The position numbers and the translations under genes were made by a program. DNA of 64,000 nt from Augochlora pura (lineage: Eukaryota > Arthropoda > Insecta > Hymenoptera > Halictidae), in NCBI RefSeq assembly GCF_028453695.1, contig NC_135775.1, positions 12,172,746 to 12,236,745 of the forward strand, read 5' to 3'. Below are positions 38,181 through 51,099 of the stretch, in pieces (the stretch's first letter is position 1; each line of letters opens with the position of its first letter). Below the pieces are notes generated by a model. That model saw only the letters and a list, made by a program, of their open reading frames with translations. It made no database searches and had not been told where the DNA came from.

Positions 38181-38765
38181 TTGGGTTGGAGGGAAAGTTC
38201 TGTCGTATTTTAAATAGGCAGGTAAATTTTCTTGTAAATGAAAAAAACATCTGGCTAGTGAGTCATTGGGAATTTTTTTTGTTTTTTTACCTGCTTTATA
38301 ATATAAAAGGAGTCCTTTTTTACCGTTCATCATTTACTTGTGATATTTAAAGTGAAAAACATGTCAGTAGATAAAGTGCATTTACGACACTGCATTTTGT
38401 ATGAATTCCAAAAAGGATGCAATGCATCGGTTGCATGTAAAAATTTATGTGCGGTATTTGGAAAAGATATTGTAAATGTTCGTACTTGTCAAAGATGGTT
38501 TAGCAAATTTCGTTCCGAGGATCTGAGCCTCCAAAAAAGTGATCGATCTGGACGACCACCCCCACGATCGATAATGATGTTTTGCGATCCATGTTGGAAA
38601 ATAATCCATATTTAACAAGTCGAGAAATTGCAAACGAGTTTGGCATTCATCATACAACTGTTGGAGATCACAATAAATCGCTTGGGTTTGTGTTAAAGCA
38701 AAGTATTTTAACTTTTTTTATGAAGAACACAATTTTGGACGACATAAATGTTTTCATATCGTAAA
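38181..38765 (+). mobile_element. mariner element, 5' part only
   Basis: The left end begins TTGGGTTGGAGGGAAAGTTC directly after a TA, as expected for mariner. After a leader of 180 nt comes the transposase N-terminus. No matching right inverted repeat was found downstream, and homology to the transposase fades after about 38710. The missing part includes the whole catalytic domain. Confidence 0.8.
38361..38710 (+). pseudogene. mariner transposase N-terminal fragment, frameshifted
   Basis: Starts MSVDKVHLRHCILYEFQKG with the ATG at 38361 and shows the paired helix-turn-helix DNA-binding region of mariner/SETMAR-type transposases, including the CQRWFSKFRSEDLSL block and the SGRPP linker. At the ccacccccac run near 38550 the frame shifts by one. 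In the other frame it continues TIDNDVLRSMLENNPYLTS and REIANEFGIHHTTVGDH, the second helix-turn-helix. The downstream residues are no longer mariner-like. It cannot make active transposase. Confidence 0.85.
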
Positions 38766-39685
38766 AGCTGTTGGTTCGCCGATAATTGGAAATTTCTTTA
38801 ATCCAGCCACGCGTGTCCATGATGCAGACCGTTCCATTTTCCACGAAGGGACATTGGCCGTTTAGATCTCACCGAAATCCGAAATTGCGGCGTCATAGGG
38901 ACCGGTGGGTAATGGTGTCACAGCCGTACCTCTGACCGAAATTGACCGTACCTTTGGACACCAATACCCCGAAGGGAGCTGGGAAAGGCCAAGGTAAAGC
39001 GACACTTCCGGTCGATGTAAGCCTCTTCGCAGATATATGCATAATCGAGGCATTTATAGCCGGTGTATCGAGAGCTATAATTAGAAGCCGAGGGAGCGGG
39101 ACAAGTCGACCTTAAATTATTCCAACGACCTTGCCTGGCTGATGTTAAGGGAAACAGTCAAGGAACAACGCCACTATCAATCCTTCTCGTTGCTCCCGCG
39201 GCCCGCTTCCGCTCTTTGGTTACTGTTGCGCTGAATTATGGATCACGTCCATACACGTGCGTGTCGATAATTCAGGACCAGACCGGAACAAGACTGCCAA
39301 AACTTTGTCGCGTTACGGCCGTGTCCGATAATATTTACTTTATGAATATCCCGTGGCAAGTATTAGCAACCGGCAAACTCCTGAATACGTGACTCTAAAC
39401 ATGCATGCTACATCCCATTAAATGGAATTTCGTTTAGTCCTCGTTTGTTTCGGTCGTTCAGTTATTTCCTTGTTTCCCATCCTTTGAGGTCGAAGTCCTA
39501 AGAATATTTCTCTCAGAAAACTAGATTTCGTATCACAGCCTTAAAGAATGGAAAGAATTGGTAATTTACCTTGCTATTTTAAGATGTATATCACTAAGTT
39601 ATATGCTTATAATTTCGAGAACAAGATGTACAGAGTTCTGATATACTCTGATTAACAAAAAATTAATATATCTCCAAATATTTTA
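38766..39685. other. Spacer between two mariner relics
   Basis: Non-coding sequence, GC-richer at 38800-39330. No recognised feature and no sign of the lost 3' part of the first mariner. Confidence 0.5.
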
Positions 39686-40585
39686 TTAGGTCTACAACTA
39701 AGTTCTCGCTGTTTTTTTTATGAAAACGCAACTTTATTGTGAAAAAATTGTTACGAATTCAAAGTATTGCGCATCGCTAGCTACAGCTCTTGCCCATCTT
39801 TCTGGCGGAGTTCGAATACCGTTGCGATAATAGTCTTCATCTTTTGAGGCTATCCACGAATCAAGCTATTTTTTTGATGTCTTCATATGAGCGGAATTGC
39901 TGACCAGCCAGACTATGTGCCATCGAATGGAACAAGTAATAATCGGATGGCGCAATGTCTGGGGAATATACGTCCGTTTCCACGTAGGTTTTAACGAGTT
40001 TGGCAACATTAGACCGAGCGCCGTCATGCGTCGTCCCTTGGCTTCAAATCATAAGGAACCCAAGTTCCTTGCTTTTGTATCATTCCCAACGCATGCAGTC
40101 GCTTGCAAATGGCTTGCTGGGTAACTCCTAATACTGAAGCGAGTTGTTTTTGCGTTTGACAGGGATCTTCCTCAAGCAATGCCTCCAATTCAGCGTCTTC
40201 GAACGTTTTTGGCCTTCCGTCACGCGGGCGATCATCAACATTGAAATCACCGTTCTTGAAGCGACGGAACCAATCACGGCACGTTGTTTCACTTAGAGCA
40301 GCATCTCCGTAAACTTTGTGGAGCTCTCGGTGCGCTTCAGCCGCCGTTTTCTTCGCCGTTTTCTTAGAAATAAGAAAATCAACATTTCCCACAAATGACG
40401 ATTATTTGGCACAAAACCAGACATCTTCACACAATCAAAAGTGTATGACGCCAAAACAAATTCACTGACGTGTTAACGGGGGTTGTTTGCCAGATGTCTA
40501 AGCTTGGTTCATGATGTTTTATGTCTAAGCACCTTTTGCTGGAGCTATTTATAGGCAAACAGCGAGAACTTAGTAGTAGACCTAA
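39686..40585 (-). mobile_element. mariner element with both ends and an internal deletion (900 bp)
   Basis: The left end is TTAGGTCTACAACTAAGTTC and the right end in reverse complement is TTAGGTCTACTACTAAGTTC. The inverted repeats run on through tctcgctgttt (about 28 bp) and a TA flanks each side (39684-39685 and 40586-40587). Full-length mariners are about 1.3 kb, so roughly 0.4 kb is missing. Transposase reads on the minus strand. The ends look young: one mismatch over the repeat. Confidence 0.93.
39725..40420 (-). pseudogene. mariner transposase, catalytic core deleted
   Basis: Begins at MSGFVPNNRHL (ATG near 40420), with a frame slip before KKTAAEAHRELHKVYG. It then runs open through ETTCRDWFRRFKNGDF, the RPRDGRPKTF linker and CQTQKQLASVLGVTQQAICK to TWVPYDLKPRD. 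Directly after comes HDGARSNVAKLVKTYVETD, then YSPDIAPSDYYLF and the C-terminal end SKDEDYYRNGIRTPPERW. The second and third Asp (HDGAR and PSDYY) survive, but the segment with the first Asp (GDEKW-type) is gone. A TGA/stop and a frame change lie at the junction and in the C-terminal part, so it is inactive. Confidence 0.9.
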
Positions 40586-40587
40586 TA

Positions 40588-42670
40588 ATAAAATGTGTGC
40601 TGATGCTAACCGTTATTTTTAAGAACGTCCTTCAAAATCGGTCTATTATGAATTTTCTTCTTCCAGAAAAACAGATATAGAAATTACCAATAAATTATAG
40701 ACGACTCTGGTTTTTAATCCTAGTTTATATTGCAAAATTTTAAATATCAAAATTATTTTAAATTCATAACAAGTGAATTTTATGCTTTTAGAAATTGTAT
40801 ACTCAGTTTCATGCTACCAAGAATATATACTACTGTATGAAATTCATTTCATAATTGTTGTTGTTCAGTCTATTATTACAAATTTCCATGCTGAATTTAG
40901 CGTGGTTCTAAGTCCCCTTTTACCCGCTTGCGACAATGGCCGCTGGCGAAGTTGGATATTAACATGTCGCTGACATGAATTACATACTCGAAAAAGTAGA
41001 TAGAATAACTTATGACGAACAATGAATAATTCGAATAGAATATTCGACTAAAAGGAATTCATTCCGATAGTAATTTTAGATGAATTCGAAACAATCCGAA
41101 TAATACCCAAGTCTGGTCTAAAATCCTCTTTGTTGGGGGAGAATTGAGCCTTAGCGAATCTCAACAGATGCTATTTAAAAACAAGCCTATCTTCGTCCTT
41201 GTGACGTGAATCTTCATAATGAATTTTAGAATCTAAAAGTTACATTGTGGTTTTGCAGTTTTTAATAGTTATATTTAGTTAGGCACTTCTCTCTACAGTA
41301 CTATCAGTAAATGTGATCGGAACGATTTGCAAAGTGTTAAGAGCGTGATATATAATAACATGCGCGACGGTGGATATGCCAGTTAAATCTTGCCGCTATA
41401 TCTCACGGTTCCCATTGGTCGTCACGGAAGAGAATAATAGATGGCCACGGACACAGTGGACAATAGGGAGCGACGCGATATCCGGCATGTCTTGGACATG
41501 GCAGCGTTATTTCAGTCGAATATCAATACCGGGAGATTAATTAGTAATTGTCTCGGGTATTTCGACGATTCCATTAATTCGACCGAATCGATATGCAGAG
41601 GAATCCGAAACCGGAGGTCCCGGAGGTTCTCCGAAACTTCGTTGGCGGGAGCAAAAGTGAATTGCCACTCGCTGCAACTTGCATCTCAGCCAGTGCTTCC
41701 TTTAATGCACTCCGTATAATCTACTCGACGGTCGTACATAATGCAGATCTGTCGGTCGCCCAGCACGGAGCAGGTTGCACGGGACATCAAGGACACGGCA
41801 ATACACTCTACATTGTCGGGGCCGCGATATCGAGCGCTCGAGAGATCGACAATGCTGCTATTAAATTTCATTGAAATCCCGTCGCCGGGCACCGGGAACT
41901 TTCGGAACCACGCTGAACCGATACAAAGTCAAAATGGTCGTTCCATTGACAAACGGGTAACACCAACGGGGAGGGGGGGGGGGGGCGGACATTCGTTCTT
42001 TGCGGTTTGCTTCGGCCGTTTGTTGGATTTCACGCCGATCCTGACGGGAACGTGAAATAATGGAAAACGTCGTTCCACGTCCCAGCAAACATTAATTTCG
42101 AGAACCTACCGGAATCCTCGATTTTTAACGAGCCACTCTATTTCATAGGTTCCGAGAGCAGCTGCGAAGGTTTCTGCTCGACAGCCGTTTGGAAAATGAA
42201 GGCCGCGGCGTTTTTTCCCGGGGAAAAACAGTTCGGTGTTCGCGCTGAATTTAATGACCAGGATCGATACCGGCGCTGATTGGATGTCCCGTTCGACCAC
42301 GTGTGTGTGCCACACCGATTAAAAAATAGCTCGGCTCCCGCGGGATTTCTGGTTGCAGACCGGTTTCCCCGAGTATTCATAAATTAACGATATTCGTCGG
42401 AATGCAAATACTTCGGGAATAATTTTCCCCAATGGAATGTGCATAGGTGCAACGAAGTACTCGTGATCTACGACAGTGAACTATCAATTAAGCAATTCCG
42501 AATTTATAATGTTTCATTTTATTTTATTTTTATCTCTGCTTTTTCTTATTTATAGATCGTTTAAACATAATATTTATTGTAAATCGATTTACTAGTTTCG
42601 TACATGTTCCGGTTCTGTTTCACCATTGTGTGAAACTGTTTCAACATTAATGTTGAAATTTAAAACATTA
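40588..42670. other. Non-coding stretch
   Basis: AT-rich to 41.3 kb, GC-richer at 41400-42380, with short open frames on both strands but no family similarity. A poly-G tract lies at about 41971-41985. Confidence 0.5.
41971..41985. repeat. Poly-G tract
   Basis: Run of G after ggggag, preceding cggacattcg; simple sequence. Confidence 0.9.
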
Positions 42671-43004
42671 TCTATTATATAAAAATAAGTCGGGTTTTCC
42701 TTCCTGACGCTATAACTCCAGAACGCACGAACCGATTTCCACGGTTTTGCATTCGTTGGAAAGGTCTCGGGCTCCGTGAGGTTTATAGCAACCAAAATTC
42801 TGGAAAAATTTCAACAGAAAAGCAGGAAAACAGGGAAAATCATTTTTCACATACAGCGCCATCTCTGATACATAGCATGTACTACAAACCAATATGGTTT
42901 ATAAAACAAAAAAAATAACTTTTCTTCATCTTTTAATCCCCAAACGAAATATTACAAAAAACGAAGCCATCTGGTGGCGAAACGGAGTTCGCCAGGTTTG
43001 CTAG
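42671..43004 (+). mobile_element. Non-autonomous Helitron, 334 bp
   Basis: The 5' end is TCTATTATATAAAAATAAGT after an A. The 3' end is a hairpin TGGCGAA-acggag-TTCGCCA followed by GGTTTG and CTAG, next to a host T. A TC start, a 3' hairpin about 7 nt before a CTAG end, insertion between A and T, and no target duplication or inverted repeats together define a Helitron. The phrase gacgctataactccagaacg and the following cgatttccacggttttgc are, as I recall, common in insect Helitron copies. No Rep/helicase gene is present, so it depends on a partner elsewhere. Confidence 0.88.
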
Positions 43005-46000
43005 TATCATTTAAAACATTAATGTACCATAAAGACAGTATAAGGACATCGATGATAATATATGAGGACAGAGGAAACATTATGTATATTTCGTTCTTAA
43101 ACCATAGAGTAGATCAACCCCGAAGTCTTGTAAAAAGAAAGAAAAAATCTTTACCTTTTTATATAAATTGGCATTTGCTTGAAACACCGACATGTTCCCA
43201 AGGCATCATGGTTTTAAGGATGACTTTAACCTATCGAACTTTCGTGAATCGCAGATGTAATCGTTGTCCTACTACATACTTCACTCGAAATCTGCACCAA
43301 TCTCGTAGACATTCTTTCACCATAAAATGACACAAAGCAGTACATGTTGTATCATCGGAAGAGTTAGTGTCTTTTTACGTCAGACAGTAAAGTTACGAAG
43401 ACGTAAAAATAAACCAAACGAAACCGTTAAAATTTTACGATTCGGCAGTCGAATTATTTATACGACTGAACAAGCTCCGATATTCCGTAAAATGGATCGT
43501 AAATTATAATGACTGGTGTGCTGATTATACATAAATACTGTTAATCCTGCGCAATATCCAGTGAAACGTATCAACGATAACCCGTCCGATTGCGTGAAGT
43601 TATACAAAAACCTGTAAAAGATAGGTTCAATTAGGAATACAGCGTAAATGTTGCTCCACGCAGGCAGTCCATAAACTGTTAAATTAGTTGCGACTAGTAA
43701 TCCTTTTTTGCGAACAGGAATATCACTCGATCGGGGTTTGGTGCTGATATGAAACACCGGGGTACGGGATTATTGGAATCACATGGATGATGCCCCTTGT
43801 TTTCTATCGCGACTGTATTCGATCCCGGTTGTTAATTGGTGAAGGGCTCGGAACGTGAAAGGAAAAATGGATTTTCGAGAATTGGAAAAGCCACGGTTCC
43901 TCTGTGGGCGCCCAAACGGTTTGCGCCGGGAAAGATGCAGCGGGAATGCATAAATGGTCACACAGCGCGGTGCATTCCGCCAACGACCTGTCGGATTCCG
44001 CACAGTTTTCGATCCACGGATCCGGCGAGCGAACCGCGAATTACACATGCAAACTTCTCGCCAAATGCATTCGTGTTACACAAGTGAATATTAACTCGTT
44101 TGCAGTTTCATTCGTGTCAGCTAGCCCGGCTCTTATTTACCGTGGACCTATGATTTTCTTTCCACAAGTGAGCCCCTCTGCACGAACGAACACATTGCTT
44201 ACCAAACCAGTATTTTTCTACGCTATCTAAAAACATAAAGCATATCGACAATTGAAAAATATTTACGCAACGGAGGCAATAAATCATGTTTCGTTGATTC
44301 TGAAATTTCAGAAGAAAAAGAAAGGTATTCGTTCTGGTAACGTGAACAATATCGAATATTTTCTGAAGTTGACGATGGGTAATTTTCGCCTTGAGGAACG
44401 CATGAAAGTGTACCACTTTTTATACGACTGTTAACTTGCTATCAAATGCGCCGCGTCGTTTCAGTTGTTTATCGTACTTAAACATCGGAAGAAAATACGA
44501 AGTGCTAAATATTCAATGAGGTGAAAATAGACGGAGTTCTTTTACGAGTTGCTCTGAACACTTTCTTCCGACACTATTTCATTATTCACGCAATGCTTTT
44601 CTTGGTTCGCGTATTTAAAAAGGACAGTTTGATTCCAGTGCTTTCCTAAATAGATCAGAATATTTTTGGAACGGCTTGGATCAATTCTGAGTAGAGACAA
44701 TCTTTATTCATACGAACTAGTATACCAATTTATTTATTAATTTATTAATTGAACGCCACTCTCCAAGATCTCTTGTCATTCTTCTTTCTTCATCCTCTTC
44801 TTTCTCTAATTCAGCAAAAATTGAGTTATGCCGGATAAGCGTGTTTCAATAAAAGCATCGCTATCGAACGATTCACAGCTACGAGACCGATTTAATGAAA
44901 TGGCCCCGGCATAATAGAAAGTAAACACTGTCGCAAAGTTTCATGATTAAAGTGCTGTAACAAAGTTACCGGTCCTGTTGCAGTGTCTCCCGAACGCGAT
45001 TGGCAAAGTTGGAATCTCCATGATTGTGGAGCATTTGTCCTAGGACTGCGAAAAAAGTCGATTCGAAGTTTCCCGATTCGCTGTATCATCTTTCTTTTTC
45101 GTCTGCGGCGAAGCCTTCTGCGGTTCGAACCAAAGTACTCCTGGTCCCGCCCACGATTTCCCCTTTCATATAATATTTCCATTGTACCCTTTGCGGAACC
45201 ATCGTTTGAATATCAATTAGGGGAACGAAATGTTCTTTTGCATATTCAGTCGGACATAAAGAACATCTCGCTTTTAATCTCTAGGAACGTGACCAATAAT
45301 CAGCAAACCTCGCGGAAATATTTCGAAAATCTCGCCTCGCGATGCGCCGTGCGTAATTCAGACAATGAATGGCGGTTGCGACAATCAGAGATTATGCGAT
45401 CTGGGATCATGTTCATTGCTGCGTGCCCCACATGATAAACACTAGAACACAGTGCACCGTATTGTCTTGTTAATATCCAGGCTGATGCACATGTGCATCC
45501 GCAGCGAAAACACTGTGCTCCAATGTTGTTTTCCTTTCAAACAATGTTGGAAGAATTCCTACATATTCCAGGCCACGGACTTTGTGCGGAAAAATAACAC
45601 TGTTTCAATAGAAAATGAAATTCTGAAACGAGCGTAACAACGTGCAAAGTTGACGCAAGATAGTCATTGAAATATGTGCGGTTTGCATTTCGGTAATGGT
45701 AATTTGTGCTAATAATAAAGAAGCGCGTTTAATTGTAAAATTTCAACAGAATAAACTGTTTGCCATTTTGCCATTTTTTATTGTTTATAATCAGTTACAC
45801 ATTCCATTTGCTTACTTAGAATTAGCAGTTGCCACACGTTCGAGGTAATTGTTACTACTTAAAATCTGCAATTTTTATTTCAAAACGTGTTCAATAAAAC
45901 TTTTGTTTGCTCGATATCATTCACAGAAAAATTGCTGTTCACTTTTTAAAATTTTTTGTGCATTCGTTCGGTGTTTCACGAATTTTTTATAATATTTTAA

Positions 46001-48547
46001 ATCACGTTTTCGAAACAGTTGAATCTATAAAAAAATGTAGAATTATGCTCGCGAATGTATAAACTTAGTAGTACTATGAATCAGTTTATTATTGCCCTTG
46101 CCCTTTTCGGATAAGTTTCTGTTGCAGCTATCTAGTTACATTATTCGTTTTATATTCAATCTATAGTTATGAACTTGGTAGTAACCCTTAACCGCATTAT
46201 TACTTACTGTCAGTTATTGCTTTGTTTTATAATAACTTGATGAGTTAATAGAGAATTATATGAACTTTTAAATAATTCCGTTAACAGGTTAAATTGGTAA
46301 ACCGTAGGATGACAAAAGGGTTTAGTGACCAGATGGGAAGCCAGAAACATCATAGTTTCCACTGAGAAGAAAGAAAAGAGTTTATTAAATACACAAAGGG
46401 AGATTTGTGTATCAAAAAATTAATTTGTTGTCAGATTTATATCTAAATTGATTAGGTTACATATCTGCAATAACTTTTTTCGTGTAAAAAGCGATATTGT
46501 ATTAATATAGTAAATGAGTAAAAAAAGGTAGATACTTAAATTTTATTAGAAAAATTTATTTACAAAGAAAAAGCATATTTCGGTAGAAATAACTACTCCT
46601 CTTCACACAATGCTTTCTAAAACGACTTTTTTCCTTCCTAATTCGGTAAACAATAAGCGTAAACAGTCAAGGCCAAGACAAATCCAGCTTAGTTGATCTA
46701 CGGATAAAACAGTCGCCCGGAGAACGAAAGATGCGGATACGATTTTCGATTCCGATCTATCCGATCGGTCGACACATTTTCTCCTATATCTCCGAATTGG
46801 TACGTGCGGTCAACGATCCATTGCAGCGGAAGTTTGATCCTCGATGGGAGCAACGAAACGTCGTTGCCGTTGTCACGGTTCGAAATGAAGGACTTAAATA
46901 AAGAACGCAGAAATTTCTCGTGGCGTTCGATCCGCGCGACCAGACTTCGTTTACTTGTCCCATTAATTGCGAGTCGAGCAAACAGAAGTGAACTTTGAAC
47001 GGGACTCGACGGAAAATCGGAAAAAATTAATTAAAATCCACGGCCGGAGCTCGGTGAAGCGTAAAGGATCAACCTATGGTCGTAAATGAAACCCGGTGAA
47101 GAGGGCCTCGGACCTTGGGTACAATTCTTCCAACTTGAATCCAATATCTCCGTCGAACTTTCACAGCGGTTCTGGTCTCTGGTCCTTTCATTCATCTTGT
47201 CGCCCTTTAGCAAACTTTTTCCCGTCGGGTCACCCTTAACAGGCGCTGTCCTATAGGGGCGCTAAGGGAATCGCTACTCCCCTCCATCGACACCCTCCGT
47301 TCGCTCGAAACTTTCCGACAAAGAGGTCATTAGGACCTCGTTTGAGCAATTATGAACAGACTGCTTTAAGAGAACAGGTGTATACGCTACGATTTAAGAC
47401 AGATTTCCGGCGCGGTTGTAATTACAGAGGAGATGAAAGAAAGATCTGAAGTAGAAGTTCTTCTTCGGGAGTTTCATTCGCCCAGAAAATCAGTTTTCAA
47501 GGCTCGGAGAGCTGCTAGGGCCCTGGTAGCTGAGAAATCCGTTGCCGGCTGTTTCTTCTTATTTCTGATATTAACCTTCCACCGTCATGTAACATTGAGT
47601 CAGTCACGTAGCAAGCGTTTCAAACGCGACTTGACAGACATAACTGTTACCCGTTCCTTTGTGATCGAAACACAATACTGGTTTTCCGTTTTTAATATTT
47701 GCCCCTCAACAAACTGTTTCCGTTGAAATAACCGCGACGATCGCGGTAACGAATATAACCGTTTGAGCAAAAGTATGTCCCGAGAACATCAATGTTGCTG
47801 GTGCAGTTAAATGAATTTAATTCTTTGCCCGAGAAAGAATACGGTAATTGCTCGCGCCCAGTTCATTATGAAGCAACGAAGCGAATAAATAATTCGCGTC
47901 GATATCAATTTCGCTTCGAATTAAACGATTCTACCCGCGTTCTCCATTCGCAACGGGGTCACGCTCGAATACTTTGTCCGTGGTTTAAGCTGCTCGCTAA
48001 GGAACTCGATCGTAGTAATTACCGTCGCTGCTAATAAGGTAGGATGGAAAATTACTGTTGGCAGTGGCGTTACATGCCACGATTCTTGGCCCGGGATAAT
48101 GGATGAAGCGGTCAGAATGCAAGGTACATAGCCGGGATGCATTTGGCGCATCACTACTCTATCGTTTTCTATCCAACGGGCCCCGAAATGAGGCAGCAAC
48201 GCTTCATAGCACCGATCAATCGATTTGCATCCATCACATATACTTTGTATAATACTGATTACAGGTTAAATCGTCTCATTAAAGCCACGATACTGCTGTG
48301 TCCACGACTTTATAATCGAGTTTTCAATGTTTACAAAAACTTTAGTCGTACTTTCATATTTTCCTGACGATAATACAAATTTTTCATTTAGAATTTCATT
48401 TTCATTTCACTTAGCAATTATTTACATTATTTGAATGCGATGTTAGAACTTTCAGCAATGACTCCATTGGATATTATTGATCAGTTATGAGTTGACTGTG
48501 GATTTTAATTTTATGTATCAATTCCACATGTAAATTCATGAAATGTT
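43005..48547. other. Non-coding stretch, 5.5 kb
   Basis: Mixed AT-rich and moderately GC-rich sequence. Open frames (for example 44983-45435 and 47433-47726) lack family resemblance, splice context or composition that would support them. No transposon ends recognised. Confidence 0.5.
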
Positions 48548-49024
48548 AGGAAGCACTTATGGTCGCAAAAATATTCAGACACTTTTTAGTTTAATAGACA
48601 ACGATCAAAAATATTTTCCAAGAATTGAAATTGTTTGAAATGGAAACAAAATGACGAACTCGCATTCTTGAACTTCTTAAGGCAAACTACAGACATTGAA
48701 AAATGTAAAAATGTTTCCAATCCGCTATTTTCACGAACTTTAATCGTTTAAAACTCATAAGAACGGCAATCAATTTGAATGAAAGTTTCAGCCTGAGTAT
48801 CAATTACTCAGGTCTTCAAAATACATTATTTAAATTTTTGTAAGAAATAGAAGAGTTAAAAACGTAATTTTTGTATCAATCTTATCGACTGCAATTTTTG
48901 CAAAAATATTTTTACGCTTTATCTAATAATCTAGTCCTGCCATCATCTTGAATATCTAACATCTTATTCTTGAAAAGTTATTCTGTTTTATAAGTGTCCA
49001 AATTTTTTCGTAAATAACTGTACA
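48548..49024. mobile_element. Possible Tc1/mariner-type MITE (about 470 bp)
   Basis: The left segment cacttatggtcgcaaaaata followed by ttcagacac resembles, in reverse complement, the right segment gtgtccaaattttttcgtaa followed by ataactg (shared cRcttat..cgNaaaaa..acac). A TA follows the right end; the left TA is not evident. The interior is AT-rich without coding. Suggestive only. Confidence 0.4.
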
Positions 49025-50682
49025 GACATCGAAAGCTAACAGCATTTCAAATTTACTATCGATACAATTGATCGCTCAATTGGCAAAAGAAATTGTTCTT
49101 CGAATTCAATTTTTAGAAAGCAATAAATGAACTTTTCTCGAGAGTTATCGTTGTCAATCAACGTCCGATACTTCACCCGTTTCCGCAACGATGCCAAACT
49201 TCCGTCAAGCCCTACCAGGCGTCGAGTGTCAGCACAAATACAGCTATCGATTCGGAAGAACAGGCGGAGATGCGACGAGCGGAGTCTTATTCTGGAATCT
49301 ATCCAGTCGAAGCAATCTCTCCCACAGCACGCCAAGGAATTATTGCGAGGCCTTTTACACCTAGACATTCCTTGCTAAACGCTCGGTCAAGATCGGCATA
49401 TCGCACAGCATGACGTTTATATGAACAATCGAAACAAAAAACATAACTTCTAAGCTAAGTAATTTTTCACCAAAATACCTTAATAATTTATTCCAAAAAG
49501 TTATTTTTATTGTTCATTGATTAATAAACTCTTATGTTTTTATAAATACTAACCGTACAAAGCTATTGGTCGTTTATGGCTACATATTTGTCAAATGACT
49601 CTGAAGGCCAGAGCTTTTCGCAAGGAAAGATTTTATAGTATTGAAATGTCCCGACTGATGAATATATGAAAATAAGAGTGCCAGGATAGGATATTTTGAA
49701 AATAAATTGAACTTAATTATTTCATTTCGTGTTAATTATAATATTGCATATAACTATATGCAGTATAATTATAATTATAACTGCAATATAATTATAATTA
49801 TGCTTGAAATATAATTATAATTATTTTCTATAAAGATTATATAGTTAAATCTCCTGTTCGTAGGGCAGTAAAGATGCGTTGTAAACTAACGCGTTATTCA
49901 GTCCTTTTAATATTTAGCATTCAATTGCTGAATATAATTATTTAGACATTTCAACATATCACAGATGTATTGTAGTTTTGAATAGATATGAACAACGACA
50001 TTTTTTAATTTTGTCCATTGACAGCCGCACTATGTGACTGCTCCAATTTGTCGAAGGTTTTTAGCTTCGTGCGTTTCGGAGCTATGTGACCACCGCCACT
50101 TATCGTCTGGCGAGTCTAATGAGGTAATCAGGGCTGATAAGAAAAATATCCTCGAAAAAAATGGATAATGAACCGGTAGGCGATAGAACAATGCCAAGAG
50201 TCCTTAAAGGTCCACGTATGGCCGCTGTGCCATGAAACTAGCGAGAACGATACAACAGCGATACAAAGTCGAGATTTATCGATGTTAAGTGTTCTAATAT
50301 TAAGATTATTCGTTGAATCGACCGCCTTGCGCCAGCTGATCTCGCCTCTCATGATCACCGTTTTCGTTAATAATTCGTAAACAATGGCGTGGATTGCATT
50401 TACGCTAAAAGTTACCTCAGGAACCTCTCATTTCTTAGAGTTACAATCATTTTGATACATCCTGTATAACAGGTGCTTCATCAACAAACAATGCTACACA
50501 AGGATGTTTATATTGCTATAAAATAAAATTAATAAAGAATCAGGATATTAGTCTTCGATGTGCAAAGTACCATTACTTATCGTTCCTTGGTTTGCTAAAT
50601 ACCGACTCTAAAAGAGCAATTTGAATGTTTGACTTTCATAAATATTTAATTATTTCAGCGTTTTTCGTTTATTACGTATGTA
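49025..50682. other. Non-coding stretch with AT tandem repeat
   Basis: No recognised gene. A 23-bp AT-rich tandem repeat lies at 49760-49829. Confidence 0.5.
49760..49829. repeat. 23-bp AT-rich tandem repeat, three copies
   Basis: Units gcaRtataattataattata + ct/gctt, 23 nt each, the third beginning gaaatataattataatta. Each unit is itself largely palindromic, so the array can fold. Confidence 0.8.
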
Positions 50683-50790
50683 TGGGGTTGGCAACTAAGT
50701 AATTGCGGAGTCAAAATAAGAAGGGAAGTTCAAATCGTTTGCTTAAAAATATAAGTTTATTCAATTAGGCAAATCAATTTTGACACTGCC
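50683..50790. mobile_element. mariner terminal fragment next to the Merlin element
   Basis: tggggttggcaactaagtaa followed by ttgcgga, directly after TA, is a typical mariner terminal sequence in Hymenoptera (ttggcaactaagt). No transposase or second end is present. The Merlin element begins about 50 bp farther on. Confidence 0.45.
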
Positions 50791-51099
50791 TTTCGTTCAA
50801 GGCTTCATTTTCATATATTGTATATAACATAAAAATCGTGGGCTGTTCTTCCGTTTATGGTCCATCTCAGAATTCGATGAAATTTTGAAAATAGGTTCTT
50901 TTTTCACTAAAATGACGATTGCCAGAAGGATTTTTGGCGACTCGAAAAAAATTTTTTTATCATTTCAATGTCGCGCTTTACTTTACCGACTGACTGACTT
51001 ACCGACTTTGTACTTTATGTTCGTGCTGTGCGCATGCGTAAGTATGATGCAACAGTTTGTCAAGTGCTTTTAGAGTTGTATAAGTCGTATAGTTTAACA

